From: a bacterium
GTDB taxonomy: Bacteria > Desulfobacterota > Binatia > UBA12015
Length of the DNA: 12,803 bases
Assembly: GCA_029976905.1 (NCBI GenBank)
Contig: JAPOLW010000051.1
Span: 1 to 12,803 of the forward strand
Direction of reading: 5' to 3'
The number at the start of each line of letters is the position of its first letter. The first letter of the stretch is position 1. The position numbers and the translations under genes are program-made. Of this stretch, positions 1 through 6,121 are shown piece by piece. The notes under the pieces were generated by a model that was not told where the DNA came from, searched no databases, and was given only the letters and a program-made list of their open reading frames with translations.

Positions 1-1
1 C

Positions 2-397
2 ATGCGCCTACAGCTCGTCACACCCGACCGGCAGGTTCTCGATGCCGAGATCGAGGAGATCTACGCTCCCGGCATCCGCGGTGAATTCGGCATCCTGCCC
101 CAGCACGTGAACTTTTTGACCGCGCTGGATACCGGCAGTCTGCGCTACCGCAGCGCTGGCAAGGACCACTGGGTCGCCGTGAGCGGGGGCGTCGCCGAGG
201 TCCTGGGTGAGAATGTCACCATTCTCGCCGACAGCGCCGCGAGGGCCGACGAAATCGACGCGGCGACCATCGCCGCCGAATGCTCCTCCGCCGAGGCGGC
301 GCTCGCAGACGCCGAGGCGGGAACGGCCGAGGCGGCCGACCTCCAGGCCGCGCTCGCGTGGGCCCGCGCGCGCGAATCGGTGGCCTCGCGCTCTTGA
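2..397 (+). CDS. atpC: F1Fo ATP synthase epsilon subunit
   Basis: Epsilon subunit of the F1 central stalk, which couples gamma rotation to the c-ring and usually inhibits ATP hydrolysis through its C-terminal helices. The 131 residues match the usual family length. The N-terminal beta-sandwich spans about residues 1-85 and contains the hallmark G-E-F-G-I-L-P-Q-H stretch near residues 27-35, followed by F-L-T-A-L. The Ala/Glu-rich segment from about residue 86 would form the two-helix C-terminal domain. The ATG is the second base of the window, so its ribosome binding site, a possible slightly longer N-terminus and the expected upstream atpD cannot be seen. The family is clear; only the exact start is uncertain. 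It is the only atp gene in the window and is presumably the last gene of its operon. Confidence 0.93.
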   Translation: MRLQLVTPDRQVLDAEIEEIYAPGIRGEFGILPQHVNFLTALDTGSLRYRSAGKDHWVAVSGGVAEVLGENVTILADSAARADEIDAATIAAECSSAEAALADAEAGTAEAADLQAALAWARARESVASRS

Positions 398-438
398 GAG
401 CATCGCGGCCGCGGTAGATCCTTCCCGGAGGCTACGGA

Positions 439-684
439 ATGAAAAACAGCGTCTGGATTCTCTGGATCGGCAGCCTGGCGGCGGCCTTCGCCGGCAGCGG
501 TTGGGTGGCCAGCCTCGGCCAGGGCGTCTTCTGGCTGACCCTGCTCGCCCATCTGGTCGAGTTCTTCGTGAACCGGCCGCTCTTCGAGAAGGTCGGCGGC
601 TCGATGGGTCACCACTTCGTGCAGACGATGATCTACGGCCTCTTCCACTGGACGCCGCTCAAGCGGAGTCTGGAAGAGAACTGA
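439..684 (+). CDS. Small integral membrane protein, unknown function
   Basis: An 81-residue protein I cannot assign firmly. A good Shine-Dalgarno (GGAGG, 427-431) lies 7 bases before the ATG, which supports the start. Hydrophobic segments lie at about residues 5-24 and 27-45, with a third, weaker one at about 59-72 (HHFVQTMIYGLFHW). A polar loop with N-R-P-L-F-E-K separates the last two, and the tail is charged. The layout of an H..E in the second helix and an F/Y-G-L-F in the third is loosely like DUF1145 (YhhL) or TMEM254-type small membrane proteins, but this is only a resemblance by eye. It starts 41 bases after atpC on the same strand, so it may be co-transcribed with the end of the atp operon. 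Its stop faces that of the AAA+ gene 14 bases away. Confidence 0.75.
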   Translation: MKNSVWILWIGSLAAAFAGSGWVASLGQGVFWLTLLAHLVEFFVNRPLFEKVGGSMGHHFVQTMIYGLFHWTPLKRSLEEN

Positions 685-698
685 ATCCGAGAGCTGTC

Positions 699-1763
699 TC
701 AGGCCGTCGCGACGAGCGGGCGGCTCGAGGAAAGCTCGAAGTGCAGATCGTCTGAGTCGTCCGGCCAGTCCACGTCGACACACTCTCCACCGTCGAGTTG
801 CCCAGAGGCGACCAGGCGGGCGAGCGGAAAGACGAGCTTCTGCTCGAGGACCCGCTTGAGCGGGCGAGCGCCGTGCTCGGGATCGGTGCCCTCGTCGAGC
901 AACCGGCTGTAGACGCGATCGCTGTATTCGAGATCGATCGGCTCGCGGTGGCGGGCCAACCGACGTTCGATCTTCGCGAGTTCGATGGAGAGGATCCTAC
1001 GCAACTCGCTCTTGTCGAGTCGGTGGAACACGACCTTGTGGTCGAGGCGGTTCAGAAACTCCGGTGCGAAGGTCCGCTTCGCCGTCCAGAGAACGGCGTC
1101 CTCGATGCGGCGGTGAACGCGTTCGGCCGGTTCGTCGGTGGAGCGAACGAAGCCCATGTTGGGCGAAAGGATGTCACTGACCGCGCGACTGCCGACGTTG
1201 CTGGTCAGGAAGATCATGCAACCCGAGAGATCCACTTCCTTGTTGTTTCCAAGCGTCAGGCGCGCTTTATCGAGGATGCCCAACAAGAGCTGCCAGAGCG
1301 AATCGTTCGCCTTCTCGATCTCGTCGAAGAGGAGAAGTGTGAACGGGCATTCGGCGGTCTGGTGCCGGGTGATGTTCGCCGAGGAGAGATACGGGCTGGT
1401 CTCCTGGTGGCCCAGGTATCCCGGCGGCGAACCGATCAAGCGCGCGATCTCGTGACTGTGGCTGAATTCGGCGCAGTCGACCTTGAGCATGGCCTTGCGG
1501 TCCCCGAAGCAGGCTTCCGCGATCGCCTCGACGAGATTCGTCTTGCCGGTTCCCGTCGGGCCGAGGAAGAGGAACGAGCCCAGCGGACGATCCGGACTGG
1601 CGAGTCCCGAGTGATAGATCTGGAATGTCTGCAGGACGGCCTGGATCGCGGCCTCTTGTCCGATGACGCGATCCGAAAGCTGCCTGCGGAGCAATTCGAC
1701 CTCGTCTCCCAGTCGGTCCGGCGAAAGGCGTCGCCGATCGGTGGCGCCCGGAACCTTGCCCAT
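699..1763 (-). CDS. Single-module Clp-type AAA+ ATPase (ClpA/B/C D2-like)
   Basis: A 354-residue AAA+ unfoldase-like protein consisting of essentially one module equivalent to the D2 ring of ClpA/ClpB/ClpC. Visible motifs: Walker A GPTGTGKT (68-75); an aromatic pore loop G-Y-L-G (115-118) within a PPGYLG context; Walker B LLLFDE (143-148); sensor 1 TSN (187-189); arginine finger in F-L-N-R (R239); and sensor 2 G-A-R-P-L (R300), followed by the D2-small lid. There is no N-domain, D1 ring or ClpX-type zinc finger: only about 32 residues precede the VIGQ motif. An M-G-F tripeptide (203-205) sits after sensor 1, where ClpA/ClpC carry their ClpP-contacting loop. The ATG at 1763 was chosen because upstream in-frame sequence is Arg/Gly-rich and has no family character. 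No convincing ribosome binding site is seen, and a GTG 22 codons further upstream is possible. Substrate and partner are unknown. It is convergent with the small membrane gene and divergent from the small gene pair. Confidence 0.88.
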   Translation of the reverse strand: MGKVPGATDRRRLSPDRLGDEVELLRRQLSDRVIGQEAAIQAVLQTFQIYHSGLASPDRPLGSFLFLGPTGTGKTNLVEAIAEACFGDRKAMLKVDCAEFSHSHEIARLIGSPPGYLGHQETSPYLSSANITRHQTAECPFTLLLFDEIEKANDSLWQLLLGILDKARLTLGNNKEVDLSGCMIFLTSNVGSRAVSDILSPNMGFVRSTDEPAERVHRRIEDAVLWTAKRTFAPEFLNRLDHKVVFHRLDKSELRRILSIELAKIERRLARHREPIDLEYSDRVYSRLLDEGTDPEHGARPLKRVLEQKLVFPLARLVASGQLDGGECVDVDWPDDSDDLHFELSSSRPLVATA

Positions 1764-1955
1764 GTTTACGGCCCCGCGCCGGCGTCGGCCGGTGAAACCG
1801 CCTCCATCGATGTGCGCTGCTTCGTCCACGGATGGGATAATCGGAGCAGCCAGGCCCGCGCTTAAGCCAAAAATTCTCCCCCCGGACTGCGCACGCCTCC
1901 CCGACCCGGACGCGCGGCGCCTCCGAGCGGAGCCCGGACCCTGAACCTCCCGCCC

Positions 1956-1980
1956 GGAGGCCCGGCCCCCCCGGGCCTCC
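1956..1980. repeat. Perfect 10-bp inverted repeat (GC hairpin)
   Basis: GGAGGCCCGG (1956-1965) and CCGGGCCTCC (1971-1980) are exact reverse complements around a CCCCC loop. Neither strand has a T tract after the stem, so it does not look like an intrinsic terminator. It lies about 190 bases upstream of the Clp-type gene start. It could be a regulator site, a transcript hairpin or a by-product of base composition. Confidence 0.55.
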
Positions 1981-2094
1981 GCCAACCAGACCGCCCCCGG
2001 ACCCGTCAGAAAACTTTGCGGCGCGTCAGGAAGTTGGCGGGAGGTGGCGCCCCGCGAACGACGGGAATCCTGCGATGGAGAGCGCCTCTGCGCG

Positions 2095-2111
2095 AAAAAT
2101 GTAGTCTTTTT
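2095..2111. repeat. AT-rich inverted repeat upstream of the sigma-54-like promoter
   Basis: AAAAA-TGTAGTC-TTTTT: 5-base arms around 7 bases in an otherwise very GC-rich region. It lies about 72-88 bases before the predicted transcription start, where enhancer-binding activators or DNA-bending proteins of sigma-54 promoters often act. The arms are low complexity, so the site is only a candidate. Confidence 0.3.
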
Positions 2112-2116
2112 AGATT

Positions 2117-2176
2117 CTTGCGAGGATTTCCCCGCTGGCGCAGACCCGCAGGAGGATGGCATCGCGCTTGCGAGGA
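2117..2176 (+). repeat. Direct repeat CTTGCGAGGA, two copies 50 bp apart
   Basis: Identical 10-base copies lie at 2117-2126 and 2167-2176, start to start exactly 50 bases, close to five helical turns. The second copy overlaps the -12 element of the predicted promoter. This may be a repeated protein-binding site or chance. Confidence 0.35.
2157..2171 (+). promoter_or_regulatory. Sigma-54-type -24/-12 promoter
   Basis: TGGCAT-CGCGC-TTGC matches the sigma-54 consensus TGGCAC-N5-TTGC except at one position (C to T at the sixth base), with the exact GG-to-GC spacing. Counting from the -12 C at 2171 puts +1 at the A at 2183. This gives a 19-base leader holding AAGGAG (2190-2195) before the ATG at 2202. 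Position and spacing fit a promoter for the two small genes downstream. No activator gene lies in the window. Confidence 0.55.
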
Positions 2177-2201
2177 GTTGGTAGCAGCCAAGGAGACTTC
2201 C

Positions 2202-2363
2202 ATGAAGCTGACTGTCACATTGCAAGACCTCATTTCCGCCGTGTCGGAGTTCGCTGAGGACGAGAACGAGATCATCGCCACGGTGGTCCACCTCGTTCAC
2301 AGCGGCCGCGTTCGACTCGCCGGAAGCTCGTTTTCCGACGACTTCATCGATTCCGCCGCCTGA
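2202..2363 (+). CDS. Small hypothetical protein (53 aa)
   Basis: A 53-residue soluble protein I cannot assign to a named family. The start is well supported: AAGGAG at 2190-2195, 6 bases before the ATG, and a sigma-54-like promoter ending at 2171. The N-terminal two-thirds looks helical and acidic. A central T-V-V-H-L-V-H-S-G-R-V-R-L stretch (residues 27-39) looks like a helix followed by a G-R-V-R-L turn and strand, as in small winged-helix or adaptor-like folds. My impression is that comparable short proteins ending in an 'LV-SG-V-L' motif recur in deltaproteobacteria, but I cannot verify that here. It contains no cysteine, metal motif, signal peptide or membrane segment. The next gene begins 12 bases after its stop, so the two are probably co-transcribed. 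Function unknown. Confidence 0.72.
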   Translation: MKLTVTLQDLISAVSEFAEDENEIIATVVHLVHSGRVRLAGSSFSDDFIDSAA

Positions 2364-2375
2364 GCGAGCAGATCC

Positions 2376-2597
2376 ATGGATTCCGTCGTCACGTTCTCTC
2401 CCGGTCACATCGGCGACCGCCGCTTCTATTACGTTGCCGGCCAGGCCGTCGAACTCTGGGAGAACCCCGAGACGCCTTTCGGTTGGGGCGAAGAGGACCT
2501 CGCCGCCTACGCCAAGGACGGCAGGTGGGAGTTCCTTTTCAATGCCCTCGTCCTCTCCTCGGTCCTGACCGAGAGCACCGGAACCCAGACCGACTGA
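2376..2597 (+). CDS. Small hypothetical protein (73 aa)
   Basis: A 73-residue protein of unknown function. It begins 12 bases after the preceding small gene and is probably translated from the same message. There is no strong Shine-Dalgarno (only a GAGCGAGCAG purine-rich stretch before the ATG), which would fit translational coupling. It is aromatic-rich: F-Y-Y-V near residues 17-20, L-W-E-N at 27-30, F-G-W-G-E-E at 35-40 and W-E-F-L-F-N at 51-56. It is otherwise acidic, with no signal peptide, membrane segment or cysteine. A strong GC hairpin follows 11 bases after the stop. No catalytic motif is visible. The gene call rests on position, the clean stop and non-random composition rather than on recognised homology. 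Confidence 0.6.
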   Translation: MDSVVTFSPGHIGDRRFYYVAGQAVELWENPETPFGWGEEDLAAYAKDGRWEFLFNALVLSSVLTESTGTQTD

Positions 2598-2608
2598 GAC
2601 GTCCTGCC

Positions 2609-2646
2609 CCCGGCGACCGCTCGCGCTCCCGCGACCGAGCGCCGGG
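2609..2646 (+). terminator. GC-rich hairpin after the small gene pair, terminator-like
   Basis: CCCGG (2609-2613) pairs with CCGGG (2642-2646), and CGCTCG (2618-2623) pairs with CGAGCG (2636-2641), with CGAC bulged and a 12-base loop. It starts 11 bases after the stop at 2597. No T tract follows (ATTCTCGG), so a classical intrinsic terminator is not proven. It could stabilise a 3' end or act with another factor. Confidence 0.4.
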
Positions 2647-2714
2647 ATTCTCGGTTCGACGCCGAACGTCGGTCACGGCCGACTCATGCGCGCGACCCGG
2701 CCAGGGGCTAGGCT

Positions 2715-4814
2715 GTGCGGATGCCCCGCAAGACCAACCGCCTGGCCGCCGAGCAAAGCCCCTACCTGCGCCAGCACGCGCACAACCCGGTGGATTGGTA
2801 CCCCTGGGGACCCGAGGCACTCGATCGTGCCCGCCGCGAGGATCGGCCGATCCTCCTCTCGATTGGCTACTCCGCCTGTCATTGGTGTCACGTGATGGAG
2901 CGCGAGTCCTTCGAAGACGAAGCCATCGCCGCCCTGATGAACGACGGGTTCGTCAACATCAAGGTCGACCGTGAAGAGCGTCCCGACCTCGACGCGATCT
3001 ACATGAACACGGTCCAGATGTTGACGGGTTCGGGCGGCTGGCCACTGACCGTCTTCCTGTCCCCGGACGGAAAGCCCTTCTACGGCGGCACGTACTACCC
3101 TCCCGAAGATCGCTACGGCCGCCCCGGCTTTCCCCGCGTCCTCGAGGCCGTCCGGCGCGCCTATGCCACCAAGCCCGAAGAGCTCGCGCGCACGACCGAG
3201 CAGCTCCTCGATGGCCTGACGAAACTTTCGCGTTTTGAAGCGAGGTCGGACGCCCTCGTGCGGGAAACCGTCACCGGCGCGGCTGAAAAGCTCTTCGAGG
3301 CCCGCGATGCCACACATGGTGGCCTGGGGGATGCTCCGAAGTTTCCCAACGTACCCGCCTTCGGCTTGTGGCTACGCCACTGGTCCGCGACCGGCCACAA
3401 GGACATGCGGGAGGCCTTCGAGCAAACGCTCGATGGCATGGCTCGCGGCGGCATGTACGACCAACTCGGCGGGGGTTTCCACCGCTACTCCGTCGACGCG
3501 CACTGGCTCGTGCCGCACTTCGAGAAGATGCTGTACGACAACGCCCAGCTCGCACCGTTGTACCTCGACGGATTCCGGGCCACCGGGAAGCCTCTCTACG
3601 CGCGCATCGCCCGCGAGACCCTGGACTATCTCCGCGGGAGAATGCGCCATCCCGGCGGTGGCTTCTACTCGACCGAGGACGCGGATACCGAAGGAGAAGA
3701 AGGGCTTACCTACCTTTGGCGCCTCGAGGAGATCGAGAACCTTCTCGGTGAGGAGGCTGGGCCTTTGGTCGCCCGGTACTACCAGGTCGATGAGGCGGGG
3801 AATTTTGCCGAGCCCGGCCAGACCGAACGCAAGAGCATCCTGCACGTGAAGCTCTCGTTCGAAGAGCTGGCCCGACTCTTCGGGACCCCACCAGCCGAAG
3901 TCGAGCGGATCGTCAGCGAAGGCCGCGGCCGCTTGCTCACGGCCCGCGACCAGCGGCCGCAACCGGGCCGCGACGAGAAGATCCTCACCAGTTGGAATGG
4001 CCTGGCCATTCGCGCCTTCGTCTTCGGCGCCCGGGTCCTCGACGACCCCTCGTATCTCGAGTGCGCCGTAGACGCCGCGGCATTCCTCGACGAGAACCTC
4101 CGCGATGAAGAGGGTGGGCTTCTACGCACGTTCAAGGATGGCGTCGGGCGGTACCCGGCCTACCTCGACGATTACGTCTGCTTCGCCGCTGCCTCCCTCG
4201 ACCTCTTCGAGGCAACGGGCGACAGCCGGCACGCGGATCGAGCGCGACACCTCGCCGACGTTCTTCGCAGCGAATTCCTCGACCCCGAGGCAGGAGGCTT
4301 CTTCTTCACATCCCGGAATCACGAAGAGTTGATCGATCGTCCAAAGATCGCCTTCGACAGCTCGCTCCCTTCCGGGAATGCCGTCGCCACCGAGGTCTTC
4401 CTCCGCCTCGGCCACCTGCTCGACGACGAGTCCATGCGCGCGACGGCCGAGCGAACCCTCGGCCTCTTCGGCAACCTTCTCGAACGACAACCGTTCGGCC
4501 TGGCCTACCTCCTCGGCATACTCGACGACTATCTGCGAGGCCCCAGGGACGTCGTCGTGGTCGGCGACCGCGACGACCCACGTACCGGCGCTCTGGTGCG
4601 GGCGGCCTGCTCGGTCTACGCACCGGGTCTGAGCGTGTTCACCTTCGACGGGCGCGACAGCGGTGCGCCCCTACCGGCGATCGCGCGCGGCAAGGCCCAC
4701 CCCCACGAAACACCTTCGGCGTACTACTGTGCATCCTTCACGTGCTCGCCGCCGGTCACCGAACCCCGGGCCCTCCTCGAGCTGCTCGCCCCATCGAGCG
4801 AGCCCACCGGGTAG
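2715..4814 (+). CDS. DUF255 thioredoxin-fold protein, SPATA20/YyaL family
   Basis: A 699-residue member of the YyaL/SPATA20 family, of usual length. The N-terminal thioredoxin-like domain (about residues 7-170) carries the family signature N-R-L-A, S-P-Y-L, H-N-P-V-D-W-Y-P-W and the C-H-W-C redox-type motif (residues 55-58). The remainder resembles an (alpha/alpha)6 barrel of the N-acylglucosamine epimerase/six-hairpin glycosidase type, with conserved H-F-E-K-M-L-Y-D-N (268-276), D-E-K-I-L-T-S-W-N-G (420-429) and Y-L-D-D-Y near the middle. The biochemical role of the family is not settled. A redox or sugar-related function is suggested by fold only. Start: GTG at 2715 has AGGGG (2703-2707) at 7 bases. 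The ATG two codons later (2721) gives the commoner M-P-x-x-x-N-R-L-A N-terminus and is equally plausible. No signal peptide is seen, so it is probably cytoplasmic. It is convergent with the CoA-transferase gene across 52 bases, where I see no clear terminator. Confidence 0.92.
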   Translation: MRMPRKTNRLAAEQSPYLRQHAHNPVDWYPWGPEALDRARREDRPILLSIGYSACHWCHVMERESFEDEAIAALMNDGFVNIKVDREERPDLDAIYMNTVQMLTGSGGWPLTVFLSPDGKPFYGGTYYPPEDRYGRPGFPRVLEAVRRAYATKPEELARTTEQLLDGLTKLSRFEARSDALVRETVTGAAEKLFEARDATHGGLGDAPKFPNVPAFGLWLRHWSATGHKDMREAFEQTLDGMARGGMYDQLGGGFHRYSVDAHWLVPHFEKMLYDNAQLAPLYLDGFRATGKPLYARIARETLDYLRGRMRHPGGGFYSTEDADTEGEEGLTYLWRLEEIENLLGEEAGPLVARYYQVDEAGNFAEPGQTERKSILHVKLSFEELARLFGTPPAEVERIVSEGRGRLLTARDQRPQPGRDEKILTSWNGLAIRAFVFGARVLDDPSYLECAVDAAAFLDENLRDEEGGLLRTFKDGVGRYPAYLDDYVCFAAASLDLFEATGDSRHADRARHLADVLRSEFLDPEAGGFFFTSRNHEELIDRPKIAFDSSLPSGNAVATEVFLRLGHLLDDESMRATAERTLGLFGNLLERQPFGLAYLLGILDDYLRGPRDVVVVGDRDDPRTGALVRAACSVYAPGLSVFTFDGRDSGAPLPAIARGKAHPHETPSAYYCASFTCSPPVTEPRALLELLAPSSEPTG

Positions 4815-4866
4815 CACCACCGCAGACGTATCCCGCCACGCCGGACCCCGCGCACCCGCGAAAGCC

Positions 4867-6111
4867 TCACGCCGAAAGCATACGGCGGTGCTCCGGGGCC
4901 GCGATCGCGGCGAGGGCAGCCGCCCGCTCCTGGAGATCCCGCCCGGTCAGGCGCGCGACACCGTGTTCGGTGACTACGTAGTCCACGGTGAAGCGGGGCA
5001 GCGAAACCGCATTGCCTGCGGGAAGTTGCGATACGATCCGAGATCGACCTTTTGCGGTTGCCCGCAAGGCGACGATGGAACGACCGCCGCTCGAGTACCG
5101 GGCGCCTTCGACAAAGTCGAGACTGCCCCCGACGCCACTGACGGGATGACCTTCGATGGTCGCTCCATTGACCTGACCGGTCAGGTCCACCTCGATGGCC
5201 GAGTTGATCGACACGAAGCGCTCGAGGGAGGCCAGATGGGGCAGGCTGTGCGTGACGGTCGTGGGCTGGAGGGACACGCGTGGGTCGGCAATGGCACGTC
5301 GGTACATCTCGACCGAACCCGAGAGCTCCCCGGTGACCACGCGGGCCTCGGGCCGTCGATCGAGGAACTCGATCAGGGGATCGCTGTACATCCCCGAATG
5401 CAGTTTGATGCCGGGCCGTTCCGAGAGTCCGAGAAGGACGGCTTCGGGGATGGTTCCGACGCCGAGCTGGACCCAGGAGTCCTCGGGAACGAGTTCGAGG
5501 ACATGACCCACGATGGCTCGGTCGACGTCGTCGCACGTGGCTCGTGGCAGGACACCAAGCGGACCCGTCGCCTCGACCGCCAGGTCGATCTGGCCAAGAT
5601 CGACTTCCGTCGTTCCTGAAGACCAGGGCATGTCGGGATGGATCTCGGCAATGACCAGACGCGCTGCCTCGATCACACTGGGATAGATCGCGCAGGCATT
5701 TCCGAGACTCACGCTTCCCCCCCGCGGCGGGGAGCATTGAATGACGGCAACCTCTGCTTCCAGCGCACCACCGCGTCCGAACATCCGGGGAATGTCCCCA
5801 AAACGCAGCGGCAGGAACCCTGTGCGCCCATGGCGCGCCACCTTCCGCAGCGCTCCGCCGACCTGCCAGGTCACATAGCGATAGCCGGGCCCGAGTCCGC
5901 CCGTCTCATGCTCGGTCGCATCGAGGTCGCCGAGGAATCGATATCGTCCGAATTGAAGTCCGGAGTAGAGACGCGTCGGGTTGTCCGGGTCTCCGCGCGA
6001 GGCTGCAATTGCATCGAAGATCGACCAGGGCTCGATGCATCCCTGCGGCAGGACGACGCGGGAGCCCGCCGGAATCGCCGAGACCGCCCTTGCCGCGTCG
6101 ACCCGCTCCAC
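4867..6111 (-). CDS. Acetyl-CoA hydrolase/transferase (4-hydroxybutyrate CoA-transferase) family protein
   Basis: A 414-residue protein of the class I CoA-transferase group that includes acetyl-CoA hydrolases and 4-hydroxybutyrate CoA-transferase. It has two alpha/beta halves: an N-terminal CoA-transferase-like half (about 1-190) and a C-terminal half with the glycine loop G-V-G-T-I-P-E-A-V (217-225), S-I-N-S-A-I-E-V-D-L-T-G-Q-V-N (301-315) and G-V-G-G-S-L-D-F (near 325-332). The canonical family has H-T-E-M-x-S-D after the glycine loop, with the Glu forming the CoA thioester. Here the corresponding stretch reads H-S-G-M-Y-S-D (238-244), so Gly240 occupies the Glu position. It may therefore belong to a divergent subfamily, and CoA-transferase activity should not be assumed. 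The start codon is GTG, 10 bases after the gloB stop, with no clear ribosome binding site, which suggests translational coupling. It is the last gene of the FIST-gloB-CoA-transferase cluster. Confidence 0.85.
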   Translation of the reverse strand: MERVDAARAVSAIPAGSRVVLPQGCIEPWSIFDAIAASRGDPDNPTRLYSGLQFGRYRFLGDLDATEHETGGLGPGYRYVTWQVGGALRKVARHGRTGFLPLRFGDIPRMFGRGGALEAEVAVIQCSPPRGGSVSLGNACAIYPSVIEAARLVIAEIHPDMPWSSGTTEVDLGQIDLAVEATGPLGVLPRATCDDVDRAIVGHVLELVPEDSWVQLGVGTIPEAVLLGLSERPGIKLHSGMYSDPLIEFLDRRPEARVVTGELSGSVEMYRRAIADPRVSLQPTTVTHSLPHLASLERFVSINSAIEVDLTGQVNGATIEGHPVSGVGGSLDFVEGARYSSGGRSIVALRATAKGRSRIVSQLPAGNAVSLPRFTVDYVVTEHGVARLTGRDLQERAAALAAIAAPEHRRMLSA

Positions 6112-6121
6112 GCCGGATTGC

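Larger units (their letters stand above)
1764..2201. other. Gene-free divergent regulatory region
   Basis: These 438 bases separate the Clp-type gene (minus) from the first small gene (plus). Open frames cross the region on both strands, but their translations are Arg/Pro/Gly/Ser-rich and look like by-products of high GC. The left half is very GC-rich and holds a perfect hairpin. The right half holds the only notable AT-rich patch (about 2095-2116), a 10-base direct repeat and a sigma-54-like promoter. No convincing sigma-70 promoter for the minus-strand gene was found. Confidence 0.6.

Noticed and set aside
798..1865. 355-codon plus-strand open frame opposite the Clp-type gene.
   Set aside because: Its translation has no recognisable domain, and the opposite strand encodes an intact AAA+ module with all motifs.
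2157..2160. ATG at 2156 directly after AGGAGG, as a possible extra start.
   Set aside because: It has zero spacing to the purine stretch, is out of frame with the 53-residue gene, and gives only a short frame. The same bases fit the -24 element better.
1764..2408. In-frame open extension of the Clp-type gene upstream of its ATG, to a possible 569-residue protein.
   Set aside because: The extension is Arg/Gly/Ser-rich, has no Clp-like motif and runs antisense through the well-supported 53-residue gene. The family-like sequence begins only after the ATG at 1763.
2650..2670. GGTTCGA resembling a tRNA T-loop, with GTTCG/CGAAC pairing.
   Set aside because: There is no acceptor stem, anticodon arm or D arm at the right distances; it is just a 5-bp local inverted repeat.
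4815..4866. Bidirectional terminator between the DUF255 gene and the CoA-transferase-family gene.
   Set aside because: No convincing stem or T tract is seen in these 52 bases.
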